This document shows, piece after piece, positions 17,501-32,177 of a DNA stretch of 64,000 nucleotides. Positions within the stretch are counted from its first letter, which is position 1. Each line of letters opens with the position of its first letter. A program made the position numbers and the translations under genes. Location of the stretch: contig CM038464.1 in the NCBI GenBank assembly GCA_021464415.1, positions 2,108,001 through 2,172,000 on the forward strand, written 5' to 3'. The notes below the pieces were generated by a model that searched no databases, was not told where the DNA came from, and saw only the letters and a program-made list of their open reading frames with translations. This DNA comes from Lonicera japonica (Eukaryota; Streptophyta; Magnoliopsida; Dipsacales; Caprifoliaceae).

Positions 17501-20500
17501 TATATATATATATTTAAATATATATTAATAACATATAATGTATTTATTAAAATTAAACCCTAAAAAGTAAATAGTAAAGAAATCCCACTCAAAAGCGCCG
17601 CTCTCCTCTCCCGCACTGCTCACTGAAACCCCTCTCTCTTTCTCCCTATCGCCGATCGCCGTCTCTAGTCTGTACTATCTCTCTCTATTCACACCATGGC
17701 TTCACCTTCTACAATCGATTCCTCCGATCCCTCTCCCATCGTCGATCCCGCCGATCCATCTCCCGCTTTCTTCTCCCTCGCCACATGTAAATCTCTCTCT
17801 ATGGTATTTTTGATATACTTCAATCATTGGCTTAAAGCTCAATTTTAGGAACCTTCTTGTGTGTTTCGATTGTTTTGATTTATCTTCTTATCTTCTGATT
17901 GTTTTGGTTTATTAATTCTTTACCGGGTTTTCGTAATGATGAATTATTTGTACTCTTTCATGAATGAATGTTGCTTCCGGGATTATTATTATTAATTTAT
18001 TATTACCTGTTTCTCAATGCATGTATGTATGGGTTAGTTTAATTATTCATTTAGTAATGGTATTGAATTGTGAGTTCTGGCAGTAATAGCAGAGGCCGAG
18101 TATGCAGTTTTTTCCTTCTTTTGGTTCCATTGTTAATGTAATATATTTATGTAATGGTATTGAATTGTGGATTCCTTTTATTTTGAGTACATGTGTATAC
18201 AGAACCTTTATTTTGTGTAATGTAAAGGGAAAATATTGTAGTCACGGTTCATATTTTAGAAAATTGATTGGTTGTACCAATTCAACATGGGGAAGGGTCT
18301 TATCTGCAAATTTTATGATGGCTGGATGTTAAAGAAAACAAATCATTTCCAACTAAAGAAGCTATTTGGGTTCTCCAGAAGCAAAAAAAGAAAACAAATT
18401 TAAACGAACCCTTTAAAATTAGGAGTATTGTTCGGGAATAATTGGAATTGAACATACATAACTAGTTGTTTAAGTTCACTGCGGACTGTGCTAGTAATCT
18501 CATTGAAGGCATCAGAAGATATATAGACAAAACAATAGTTTCATTGGGTATCTTGTCCTTTTTTATCTTAATACAACTCTTGGGCTAAAAAAAAAAGCCC
18601 AGACCGAATAGACCGACCGGAACCGGACCAGAATGGTCTGGTATGGTCTGGTCCGGTCTAGTCCAGTCTTAACAAGCATTTCGGTCTGGTCCAGTCTTCG
18701 AATTTTTAGGATTGAAATATCCGGTCCGGTCCACCGGACCGTGCACCCCCTAATGATAATTGTGGTCTTATATTTTAGATTAGTTTGCTCGTATTGACAT
18801 GATAGCGGTGATTCAATACGACGATAGGAAAGTGAGATCCTAGATTGGTACATCTTCATAGGTTTGTGTATCATGCATTTGCATGACATGATAAAGAATT
18901 GGTACAGTACATGATAAATAATGCACACGCATGGCTATTTAAGTCACGCATGTAAAAAATGAAAAAAAAAATTATTACTTGTGTTTTATAAAAGTAAAAT
19001 ATCATTTTTCCACCCCTACTGGGCACTATGTGCTCACCTCGTTTTAAATAAAAATTCCAAGCTCAGGTACTTCGGGTTGGGATGCAATTAGAACGTGGGA
19101 GGAATTATTTTAAGTTGGTACTTGAAGATGTGGATTGATGTTAAAAGTTATAAGTGTAATAAGGGTTTTATGGTTGTAATTCTTGGTATAAATTATGGAA
19201 TTCTTGGAATATACATACATACATACACACATACATCTTCATCATCATTATTATTATTATGTTGTTGGATAGGCTTATTGCTATGTTAAGAAAAAATTTT
19301 GACATGTCATTTTTTTATTAACTTTCTTTAACCCCCGGTCTTTTGGATTTTAGCTTAATTATGTGTTAATCTCGTGGAATTAGTTAATAAATCATATATA
19401 TAAAGATCGGGGCGTCACACAAATGTAAGTGGAATTTGTGCACGCATTTACCACCAGGTTGTCATAAAACTCCCTTAAAACTTTCATAACATCTTCCTTA
19501 ATCACTTCCCACCCTTTTTTGAGAACCTCAAGAGTGTACCCATCCAGACCCGGTGACTTAATACCTTCGCAAGATTCTATCACAACTTTAATCTGTCCTT
19601 TCTCAAAAGGTCTCTCAAGCCACTGTTTACTCTCGGGGCTAATCGCACTCCACTCCAAGCCTTCAAATCCCACATGAGACCTCTCATTTTTGGTGTACAA
19701 TCGCTTGAAATACTCCACTATTTCGTTCTATATTTCATTCTCATCCGACACCACCGACCCACCCTCCCTCTCTAACTTACTAATTAGCTTGTTCACCTTA
19801 CTCTAATTAACGACCCAGTGGAAAAGTTTAGAATTGGCATCCCACTCCACGATACCCTTTACTCTCGCATTTTGCCTCTGAGACACCTTATCTATTAGTA
19901 AAATTTCATCCAACTCTACTTTTACCCTTTTTCTCTCACCAATTTTATCATCGTCAACAGGACCCCTAGCTTCTTCCTCATTAATGTTTTGGATATCACA
20001 GCAAATTTGCCCCTTTTTAACTCTTATATCCCCAAACACCTGTGAACTGAACGCCCTTCCCACCATTCTTTAAACTTCTCAAGAAACTAGAGCAAACTCC
20101 TCCTAACATTCCAAAAACAGAAATCTATCCAATCGCGAATGAGCTCTCCTATTTGGCCACGTGAAGCTGACGTTATTAATACCCGAATCGCTTAAGGCCG
20201 AATTTCTTATAAAGGCATCAAACTTCCTCATGCTTCTAATCCACCTCTCATTTTCTCCACCTTTCTTCTCTAACGGATATCGGATAATGTTGAAATCCCC
20301 ACCTAAACACCACCTATTCCGCAAAGACTATAGAGACTTGCCAACTCCTCCCAAAACTCGCCTCTATCCCTATACCGACATGGACCGTATACCCCCGAAA
20401 GCCACCAACTCTATCCTTGTTTTAGTCTCAACTTAACAGATAAAGTGTATCTACCCTTCACACATTCCTCACTAGACACCACCCTCACAGCCCATATTAT

Positions 20501-23500
20501 TAACACCCCCCAGATCTTCCCTCCGCCGGAATAAAAGCCCAATCCTAGAATCTTATCCCCCACACCGCCCCCACTATATCCCATATAATCTCTGCCTGCT
20601 TTGTTTCCTACAATATAACTACGTCCGGTTTTTCCTTTAACATTATCTCTTTGACACTTCTCCTTTTCTCTCTCCCCCCCAACCCCCTCACATTCCACGA
20701 CACTATCTTCATTGAGAACCCTAACACCCCTCCTTAATGCGCTGCCCTCACCCCCTCTATCATAATTGAAATCGCATTTAAGATTGTGCAGCTCCCTAGC
20801 CCCCTTTTTACCCGTCCCTCTCCTCTTGCTACTTCCATCACCTTTTTCCTTCCGCTCAATTACCACCATCTTCACCCCCATCCCCTCCTCCAACTTACTA
20901 TATTTTTCACTCTCATTTAAGCTCACTCCAAACCATTTTCCTTTCTCCAGGTACTGCTTGTTGCTTGCGCAAATAGGCAACACATTATCAACCCCGTAGC
21001 CTCTGTTTATAGTCCCCTGATCTGCCACTACAACTGCCTCCTCCCCTTCCTGACCTTTCTCAATGCTGCCCCCGACCTCCACCCTTATACCTTCTCGAAT
21101 TGCTACTGCACTGTATGTTTTATACCCTCACGATCTCCTTGTTGTAAAGAACTGACATGCCCAATTTATTTCCCAAATTTCCAGCCCCTAGTCCACCCCC
21201 ACAGATTGTAAAAATAGCGACAGATTCGTTTCCGATGATAGTGAAGCACTTGGGCAACCCGCTCCTCCCCTTGTAACGGCCACAATTTTCACTCTTTTTT
21301 TTTTAGGTTGCTCCCCCCACTATTAAAGTTGCATTGAATCATTGATTCACACAATTTTACAAAGTGGCTTATAGCAAATGATTAAGTACACCCCTATTTT
21401 AACTGAGAGATTGTTGGTCTGAAGCTCTATGTGGAAGAGTTTGATTGCGTAATTGAAAGGAAGTATACCCTCTACTGAATATACCCAGTGGGGTTCGTTG
21501 ATTTCCTTGGGAAAGGATTTTCAAGAACTGGCACCCTTTGGGATTCATTGTCTCCACTCCATGAGGTGGGGGTTTCAAGAGCTGGACAGTAAATAAAGTT
21601 AGCTAGTCCGTGGCAAACATGAAGGACAATAGATTCCCTCACAACTAAGAAACAAAGGGGTATTCTGGGGGATAAAGGACCTAACTTTTGGCGGGACGAA
21701 GGGGTTAGGCTGAACAAAGAATATTTATGTTGATCTTTCTGGTCGACAAGAGTTTTGCGGGGCAAACAATCCCAGCAACGCAAAGAGTAGCTGGCACATC
21801 TTTTGTTGTCTGCAAACCACAATTGCGTCTAACCCCAGAGATGCATAGGATGACATGGCGAGAGGTTGAACACATCAGACCCGTGGGTCATCCCACATCA
21901 GCTAAACCTTCATCAAACTATGAACTACAGAAATCAGCACTGCCAAGGGGAATATTGGATAGTGTAGAAATTTTCAGGTTCGAATAATAATAGCAGTCAT
22001 CATTAAGGCAGTGTAAGAGCATATTTATCCAATTGTGACAATGATGAAGGCAACAAATGATACCTGCAATGAACGAGCACTGATGCTGATTCCAAAGCAA
22101 CACGTGCAGCAATCCAAGCAGAACCGGCCAATATGTTCTGAATATGTATTAACCAACCACTGTCACCAAGAGTTGAAACAGACGCAGACATACTGCTGAG
22201 ATTACCTCCTCCCCAAGTCCATCCACCATGTCTCTGTCGATAAAAATGGTAAAAATTTATCCTAAGTATCACCTGAAAGCCTTTGTAAAATTGCAACTTG
22301 CCGTGAATTGTTGAAGTGAGAAGGTCTGAATCAGATGAACAGAAGCGCAGTGAAGCATGAAGCAGATAGTTTTCTAACAGTGAGATGATAAGGAATCTAG
22401 GCATGAATTCAGCAGCCTAATAACAGCGCTAACTCGCACGCATGTGGTTTTTTTTGGTGTGTGGGGGGGGGGGGGTATCCCAAAAAGTATAATTGTTTCC
22501 TTGTCAAGAAATAATTTCCGGGCATTGTTTTAAGTTTTTATAAAGCACAATGCAAGGATGAATACAGAAATAAATTAAGTTTGTCCCCTATCATACTTAC
22601 TTGACTATCAAGGGCAATTATTCCATAATATTATCGTGTAGATTAACATCGGAAAGTGTTGGAACGCGATTATCTAACAACTTCAGCTTTTGGTGATTGA
22701 CAAGGAATTTGAAACATACCAAGAATGATGAAATTCCATCTGATGAAGTTGTACCATGAGTATCTAAGTAATCTCTAAGGCGAGCAAGACTGTCCCTCAT
22801 TGCATGTATATTGTCTATCCCAAAGAATACTATCTGAAAACAAATTAATGTGAACCCAAGCAACATCATGTTAGTGAAGAAAAAAAAAAACTAATTGATA
22901 CGACAGACATACAATAGATACGTGGCTCAAACCTTAGATTGGAAATAATTAGAGGATGACTCTGAACCACCTCCCATTGCCCCATTTGCTAAAGCATTTT
23001 TTCTTGGTCTTGCATCAGCAATATATAACTTCCTAGAAGAACAAAAACCATGTTAAGAGGTACAACTATTGTTGGGGTTATCTAGAATGAATTGCCCAAG
23101 TTTTTTTTTAATCTGGATATAGATCCATTATGAAATTTGAAAATTAAGAAAATATGATTGATCAAGACTTAATGAGAAAAATTGATCTATTCCTATGATG
23201 TTAAGCATAGAACCGTAAAAATAAATTAAGAGAGATGTAGTAGACATAACACAACTAGAGATAGAGAGAGAGAGCGCGAAGGGGGGGAGCAATTATTACC
23301 TCCGTGGTTCTGTTGCACCAACAATTTGAGTGCAGAGTGCAGCAACTAGCTTCTCATCTGCATTGCTGCATATAATGCCATATAAGTGGACTAAGACAAT
23401 CTCATCCACATGCCAAGAGACACAAATGAGGAAAAAAAAACGTGTATGCTTCCATTCCATATATTCATCAAACCCCACCCCTCGATATTAGCCATGTTTG

Positions 23501-26500
23501 ACTATGTACTCAACTAAAAAAAAACAAACAGTTCTTAATTCCAGCATTACCTTCTCATATTCATCATGAGACCAACTAATGGTTGGGAAGACCGTGCAAG
23601 AACAGCTCCGTTTTCTACAGTTCATCATACAAATCAGATTTTACCCTACAGGTCCACCAAATTAAGGTGATTAAAATTGGAATCTAATACATACCTGGAT
23701 GAACCCATGAAATTGCAGGTAACCGACACCGTGCACGGAAAGTACAAGCCTGAAGCACTTCTGCGTCACTAACATCAGTAGCCACAACAAAGTTAGCATG
23801 TGCACAGATCTGATATAAGAGATAAGTATTTCACGTAACAACATGGGGCGATTAGTAAGCAAAAACATGAAGCATGGATATCAAGTGACTCACCTAAAAC
23901 ATTTTGGAACAAGCAAAGCAAATGGATAAGTCGGGCACAAGGTATAGTTGGAATTCGCATCACTAATTCTCCACAACTCATTAGACAATGTGAATGACCC
24001 ATCTTCAATAGTACTAATTGATGCATTACGTGATTCCATACCAAGAAGCCGAAAGTACTCCTTCAATAACCGCACCTTAGGGTTGGTGTTATTGAATCTG
24101 GAAGGGCCAGAAGCAAATGCATACAGATCCCAGAGCCTTCCTGGCCTGGTCCACCTCAGTAATGCATCAAACACAGCACGCCTCTGTAATAAGTTAATAT
24201 GTATTTAACGAATAATTAAAAAATGTAAACTATGAATGCTAAGGATGTTCAAAGATGCATCCAACTGGTAAAAGCCGAAGTTCAGTAATACCATCAAATG
24301 TTAGCCGAACAAACAAAATAAAGGAATTAGTGAGACAAAGTTTTAGAATATATAGCCATGTAGGCATACCTTACTAAATTCATATTATATGTATTTTCTC
24401 TCAAATCACAAGTCTAATCTCTAATCTTAAAAATGAAAATTCTAACTTTTAACTACATGGAAAATATAATGTCATCACTGTAATATAACTTTACTAACTT
24501 TGGGGGAAAAGGAAATCAACAAGATTGTTAGATAGAATTATGGACAAGGGTATTTCAGTCTCTTCCTTTTAAATATTCTTCATATATTGTAGAAGTAGGT
24601 TCACTTTGTTTATGGGATGTTGATAAATGAAGAAACTGCTACACTTTGTTTGAGGTCTAAGGATCAAAGAAATAAGTTGTCCCCTCACCAAGTGATGGCG
24701 CCTAGAGCTCCGCAATCCTGTCACTCTTGTGCTGGCACACCATGCCAGGACCAGGATTGCTGTCCTTTGGAAGTCACAGTTTTGGGGTCAACAGCGCAAT
24801 TGCTTATGTGATCTCTGGTTCCACAGCAATCATTAATGCCAATGGAGGTGACATAGCACCTAGTGGTAATCCTTTTACTACAATTTTATCTGAAGAAATC
24901 TTATTAAAGGTTTGTATAACACTTAAATTTATATTGGAATCAAGAATAAAACGTAAAGAATTTATCAAATGAGTGGCATGACGGAGAATGATGTGATATT
25001 TATTTACACTTACAAGTTACAACTGATTTTCAATTGCAAGAACTGGTTAGAAAGTTTGAGGATATTGTGACAAGGTTATCCGTAACTGTTTGTTTTACGT
25101 ACAAGGGGCATATTTATAGGCTTAAAGAGAGAAACAAGAGAGGCTTAACAAAGTGAAAACCCAATTTGGGAGAACACCCAGGTGGATTTTCATTGGTGAA
25201 GATATCACTAGTCTAATCAATAGGGGTGATATTATATACACCCTTATTTTGTAGCCACAATATGGTATTAGCCCCAACACCATACTTTTTAACTTAGTTG
25301 ATAATGGGCCCCATATAAGCGACACCAACCTTAAAAAAATAGCAAGTAGCAATTCGGCAACCTCCAGCCGAATAACATTGTCAAATTCAGTAGAAAGTCA
25401 CCGTCACTTACATAGAATTCAGTGTTCTAAAAATCGGATTTTATCCCCGATTTATCCCCGATTTATCGGAAATCGGCACTGTGCCGATCGGATTTTACAT
25501 AATCGGTTCAATATATCGGCTGGAGAGAAATCGGCATTTTATCGGCAATTTATCTCCGATAAATCGCGATAAAGTCAATCGGCGATAAATTGAACGATTT
25601 TTTTTAACGTTCCAAAATCAAACGACGACGTTTTTAATCCCAAACCCTATTCGTTCTTTCCTCATCGACGACTCCCACACTCGACATCGCCGTTCCTCTC
25701 TCTATCTCTCACTCTTCGTCGTTCCTCTTTCTCTCTCTCACACACGACGACTCGACCTCAGCTCGCCATTTCTCTGTCTATCTCTCACTCGTCCAGTCAT
25801 CCTCAACCTCCCTGTACCTCTCTCTATCTCTCAGTCTCACTCGCTGTTCCTCTCTCGTCTCTCCCAGTCGACTGCCGTGCTTCTCGCTGTTCCTGCTCTG
25901 TTTGGCATGCTTATGTTTTACTACTTAGTACTATTTACTCTATGTTTCTACCTTTGAGATTGCATAATATTGCATGTACTATGTTTCTACGTGCTTGGTA
26001 CTTTGTTTCTATTAATATATTAATGTCCATTTTGCTACTATTATGTTTTATTTAGCATATTGTTATATAATATATTATTTATATGGTGAATAGTGCATAT
26101 CCGATTTTTTCCGATTTATCCCCGATAAATCCCCGATAAAATGAAAAATCCCCACTCCCCACCTTGCCGATCGATTTCCGATTCACGATTTTTAGAACAT
26201 TGATAGAATTCAGTGACATCTTACTGAGTATGATATCAAACATTAGGAATTATATTCGGTGACAGATGGCCGAGTTTTGTGACACGATTAGGCGACAGGT
26301 CGCCAAGTTTGTAGCTATTATTCGGTTCTGTGTGACTGACTACTGCAAGATCGTGATTTTATTTACCTTACAAAAGATACGCATTGGTAGTAGCAATGAT
26401 AGGTTATATGCAAACATAAAGTCAATAATAGGTCCTCATCTTCCAAAAACTTTATATATCTGTTCCAATAACTTTATTCTAAATGAAGTACTTAAAGTCA

Positions 26501-29500
26501 ATAATAGGTCCTCATCTTCCATGGCTTCTCTTAAATAAAAAGCAACAAACACAAGAAGGGTCAAAAATAAATGCATTGCCAAAGATGAAGTTAAAAACTC
26601 TTTCTTGATCTAAATATTGAGAATGGTGAAGAAAGTTGGTGAGCCAAATATAGGAGCGATGGTTCAGTTCGGTGTTTGTTTAAAGTGAGAAGAATTAGGG
26701 TTTTGGCCAGATGTATGTATTTAATGTATTTAATATAATGGGCAGCCAAGCCCCTTATTTTGTAGCCACAACACGAAGAGTAAGTATTTGATTGCCTCTA
26801 TAAAAAATTACCTTGTTTCAAATTAGTGGTGTAGGGGCTACAAAAAAGGGGGTGTATATAACATCACCCATCGATAGAGATGATCAAAAGAGGCTGAACA
26901 GAGCATGAGCAGTGTTGAAATCAGGCCCCCATTAGAGATTATAAGCACGCTAAGAGAGTTTCACCACAAACCCAGCAATTTGATCTCGTGGGACTATGGT
27001 ACAGCGGGCCCAAACTGGTAGTTAGCATAATACCAGCCCATAAGGAATGATTTGAGTGTTGCTGGAAATTTCTGAAGGTGTCCAGAAACTTCTAGTAATT
27101 GGATGTTTGTGATCACAATCATCAAGTGTCAAAGGGTCATTCTTGGAAGTCTAGTCGTATCTACAAATTTTAATATAGTCAAATAGTCATCCTTGGACGT
27201 CTAAGAAGATAGTTGGGACAAAAAGAGGTCTAATTAATAGTATAAATACAAGAATATAGTTATTGTTACACATCTTTACAAGGAAGACTGTCTTCCATTT
27301 TGGGGCAATTAACTGTTTATCAAGACTACTTGTTTCTTAAGAGTGATTCACAATTCTAAGGCGTGAGGTCTTGGTCTTCAGGTAACTGTATGACGGACAA
27401 GCTCCCAACAAAATAAAGTACGTGAAGTGGTGACCATGATGAGGAATGAAAGCAGTCATGATACCAGTATATAAACCAAAGTCAAAAAGCACGTCAATAC
27501 AACACATCCTGCAACGTCTTTGTGAAATTATAATCAAAATTGGAATAAAAATAAATTACAACAATCGTAACTGACCTGCTTTGTCCGCGGGAGAAAACCA
27601 AAAACGATAATCCTCATATCTTTGCCTGCAAAATGGTAGAAACAATGAAGTCCACCTCTGTCTTTAAAAGCATGTGCACATACACATACATCAAAATCAC
27701 GTTGCTTAACATGGGCTCTCATCTACACAATGGCTTACAAAACTAACGCGTAAATGGATCGGTAAACAGATTAGCTGCTCTCAGCAATTGATTTTTGGAA
27801 AATAAGCATATAAACCATTCTCCTTGTATAACAGATAAATATGGAACCAAGGGATCATGAACTGGCAAAGGAACAGAAGAGGATCTGATTTCCAATTAAA
27901 TTATGGATATAAAAAGAATTCCAAATGCAAAATATTGTTGGGGGTGAAATGAAATTGAGTCGGATTGTCTCAGCTGTTTTGCTTAAATTTTGGGTAATTC
28001 TAAATTGCTGTGGTTTGTAATTGTAAATGATTTTGGAGCGAGACACAGAAATGGAGGTGGAGGTCAACTCCTTACTAGATAATTCTTCTTGCACCATTAA
28101 TCATTAGCCCAGTATGGTTACATGAATTTATTGCGTAATTGTTGACATCCTAGAACAAATTTCTCTAAATCAATAAGTAAACATATGGAAATGAAATTTC
28201 TATGATCTCATTTGCCTATGACAAGATCTTATTTATTTCCATACCAGTGACTTGGAGAAGTCGTCGTGATGGAGTTTTGTCGGAATGTCGAGGGGCTGAT
28301 GGATGCTTCGTGACCTACATTCAACATAACAAATATGAATACGGAACTACTCTAATCTTAAGACCTACAACTGAAAGTCCTTCCTCAAGTTTAATAACTA
28401 AGTAACTAGCAAACCGAGAAGTATTCAAACAAATGGAACAACTGAGAAGAAAAACTTACAATTTTGTTGAACTTCTCAATAGTTGCCAAGGGGATTGTGC
28501 CAAGTGCAATGATATTCCTGGATCCCTCGCTCTTAAATATAAAAGGAGATATATTAATTATATCATAATGTCGAATTACAAACAGAAGCATATATATATA
28601 CATATATCATATCTGCTTGGGGATCCAGTGGCAAATTATATTTTACTAGGAAGTAGAAACAATATATATGACAATGGTAACAATAATTTCAACATACAAA
28701 TTCTACCTTACAAAATCCATCATCATTAGCCATCTTAATTCTTATGTGAAAAGTAAATCCGTCACAAAATTACCACAATGGTACTACATTAACAAAATCT
28801 ATACTATACAAGTATAATGGCCCCTCCAACTCTCTGCTTTAGCCATGAGGCAAAATCTGTCAAATTTTTAAAACGCCATCATAACTATTGTTTTGTGCGG
28901 TGTACTCCCACCTCCCCTAGGCCCCATCGTTCAACTTCCATTACATCCGTTCACAATTCTGTCTCTTTCCCCAACTGTCACAAACCGCGATTTAACGGTG
29001 CAAAAACCGTCTCTGCATGTTCTTTTTCTTTATTTTTCTCTTCCTCTCCTCCATTCCACTTTCATCATATCCGGTTCGAATCTGAGAAGGACCACCCAGC
29101 AAACATCTCTATCATAATCCTCTTTTAGCGCACAGCGCAAGATCATTCCACAGCGGTTTTTAAAAGGTATTATCGTCTTTATTCTTTTTATTATCTTCTT
29201 TCTTTTTCTTTTTTTCTTTGCCTGATTTCTTGAAATCAAAGATATATTGGGTAGCGTAATTGTATAATTCGCATATTGTACAAATTTGAAATTGGTACTT
29301 CGTTTTATTTTGGATTATGATTATAGACTGACAATATGTTGAACTTCTATTGGCTTTTGGTTGTGGGGAAGGGGAAGGGGAATTTGGTACTTATTTGAAC
29401 TTCATATTAAAATGCCACTGCGTGTGAGGAAGCGGCGCTGCCTCATACAGGGGGCAGAGCGTATAGTAACGAGCTCATATGGACAATTTCATGCTTCTTA

Positions 29501-32145
29501 CCAGAGAAAAAGACTAGGTTCGCTTGCAAATATTTAATTTTACTTCTAATTATTTGATTTAGGTATCGAAAAATTAGTGGTGAAACAAGATAGAAATCGA
29601 AAAAGAAAGATTACAAATTCATGTGGTTTTTACTTATTTTCGTGGATGATTAATTCAAGTGTGATATACTAATTTATGTTGCATAAACCTCTTGCATAAT
29701 CCATGGTTAACAAGTTCCTCTAAAAGTGAAAAAAAAAATATGAAGTTCGAAACACAAGTATTGTCGTTCTCTCTTTTTTTCCTTTGAAATTGTTCTCCTC
29801 ACATGTTAGGCGAAAGGGTTATTTAATGAAATTGTGTAAAAATCAATCTCATAACATGGTAATAGTAGAATATCTCCTAAATATAGGTTCTTCCTCAAAT
29901 TTGTGTTCTTATTTACATTTTTAATGCCACATTTTATTACTGAATTGTCTATCTTACTTCAAATTTAACAGAAATAGTTCTCCATTTATCTGAAATGGAA
30001 TTTCTTCCTAGGGACACTGAATCACTTCGGCCCGAAGAGAATGAAAAAGAAGCAGTAGCATGTGGATCGGTTTTTTAGCATGTAGATTGGTTTCTCACTT
30101 ATTTTCATGTTCTAGATTTATCAGACTCACACAGTGCCTTCTCAAGAAGGTATTCTTTTCTTTATCAAATTGCCATACATATCTAATTTATTACTTCCTC
30201 TTCTTCTTTTTTTTTAACAAAAATCTAATTTTCTATATCAGTATGGTGGTGTTGATTAGTTTTCCAGATAGAATGGAGGTTGTGAATTGGTGCAGCCAGA
30301 CTACATTAGTTAATTGGTTGAGAATACAGTACCTACGCATGCATTAATTAATTGATTGAGAATATTTGTTTTTTGTCGTTAGGTCTTCTCTTTGTACAAC
30401 ACGATTACACTAACAAGCTGTAACATGTTTTCCAGATCAAAGTTTTGGTAGATATTATTATGGTGCAGTTTAACGGTTGTTTATTTTGATATAATAAGAA
30501 AGAGATCTACTATTTCTTTCGTCTTAAATTAATAATCTTACTTTGACTTTGATATTATTTAAAGAAACAATATGGTTTGTATATTCAACCTAATCCTGAT
30601 ATGTACAATTTATTTTATATTGTAAAGTTTGGTACAATGATTACATCCAAAAAAATGAGGGACTAATTTATTTGTGATGCTCTTAACGTTTCTCGCTGTC
30701 TTTATTCTTCTAACTGAACAATGCAAAGGTTGCAGAGGCTTCTAAACAAGGGGAACGGAACAACGTATCACTCAACCATGTCCACTTATAATAAGGTAAA
30801 CTGTTATGTTTAAACTTTAAAGCAAGTCTGTTTTATGCATTGCCTTTGATGCCAGGTAAAATGTCGATCGAGCATAAATAATATTCCACTTATTTCAATC
30901 CTCTTTGAATATTCTGTTTTGCATTTTTATGTGTTGAAGGCAGTCACCGCCGTTGTAAAGTGCATGCTTCTCTAGCTAGCTCCATGCATAAAGTTCATTT
31001 TCATCTTAATTTAATCATTGAATTTTCAGTATTTGATTCTACTTTTAACTTATTGTTGTGGTGGTGGTTGTATACATATAGTTTTTCACTATGTTACTAG
31101 AGTTGTTTGACTGGGCCTATTCAAACTGGTGTTTTATTAATTTAATTAGGTCATTTTCTATAGGAGTAAAATAGTGTTGTCTTAAATTATGCTTTCATAA
31201 ACTTTCCGGTGTTTGTTCTTTACGTTGAATCTTTACTGATTGCATTTTATTTTGAAGTACTATCGCTTTACAACTTATGGAAGCCTGAATTAACAACAAT
31301 AAATTGTGCTTAAATCCAGCATAGCTTCAGTATATGCTATAATATTCTCAAAGGTCATAAAATAATAATATTCTCAAAGGTCATAAAATAACACTACAAT
31401 TTAAGGGATCGGATGATGGACGGCAGGATGATACAATTATTGGTTCCAACTTTTACATTCATTTTCAAAAAGACTTTGAAGCATGGATAAAAAGTTGGAT
31501 TGTTTCTGTCTCCTCCGTTACTATTTTTTGATCACCAACTGCAATTCGAATTCAATATATCATATGAAATGTGAAAACGATTCTTTGATATTGCCGAGCA
31601 TTATTCTACTTTGACCATTTATTAGACTAAAATTAGTGTTTATTTAAAAAAAAGTTCAATTAGTGAGAATAGTTGTATTTTTTGGTCATGACTCATATGT
31701 CATTAGGAACGAGAATACCAACATAAAAGCATATTAAAGGAGTTTTGAGTTAAGAATTTGATTTATATATAACAATACCAAGAGTTTGCAGTTAATTACA
31801 CATGGTTTACAATTGGGTGTTTGTTGTATTATGCTTGAAATTTTTTATCAATATAAGGCAATGTCAAAGGATGATGTTAATTGACTAACAGTAAATTGAA
31901 TACTCAATTTTTATGATACCTTACGTATCTAAAATTTTATTTCGATGGTGCTTTTTGGAAGAAGGTTAATACCTGTGATGTGCTACAGATTAAAAGACAG
32001 AACATGGTGCTCTCCCTGTCTTGTTGTATTTTGTGTCAGAAGAATGCAGAAAATATTGACCATTTGCTTCTAAATTGTAATTTTATATCTAAGATGTGGT
32101 GGAAGGCGGGCAATATTTTCAGTATGGTTGGGGCTTTCCCAAATC

Positions 32146-32177
<32 letters not shown>

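Larger units (their letters stand above)
15316..19419. mobile_element. Solo-LTR-like element (TG...CA) inserted in the LINE
   Basis: The interruption of the LINE starts TGTAATATCCCG and ends GGGGCGTCACA, flanked on both sides by the 5-bp duplication CAAAT (15311-15315, 19420-19424). TG...CA ends with a 5-bp duplication identify an LTR retroelement. No gag-pol and no second LTR start are visible, so a large solo LTR, probably Ty3/gypsy, is the best reading. Without the inner hAT it would be about 2.65 kb. It contains a tandem duplication at 16289-16597. Confidence 0.75.
12960..21285 (-). mobile_element. L1-type LINE, decayed and split by an LTR element
   Basis: Minus-strand non-LTR retrotransposon inside intron 13 of the phosphatase gene; outer limits are approximate. 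In 5' to 3' order: an endonuclease remnant ([17 protein letters not shown]...SFTWPN...HSRLDRFL, about 20100-20330), the linker before RT (WDANSKLFH...VVN, 19803-20066; [16 protein letters not shown], 19430-19718), then after the 4.1-kb interruption the RT core ([36 protein letters not shown] at 14508-15224), and a zf-RVT-like C-terminal region (13377-14390). Several frameshifts and stops break the frame, so it is inactive. Same orientation as the host gene. Confidence 0.85.

Noticed and set aside
15316..19419. Complete LTR retrotransposon with two LTRs
   Set aside because: No internal repeat of the TGTAATATCCCG start, no primer-binding site and no gag-pol were seen, so a solo LTR fits better.
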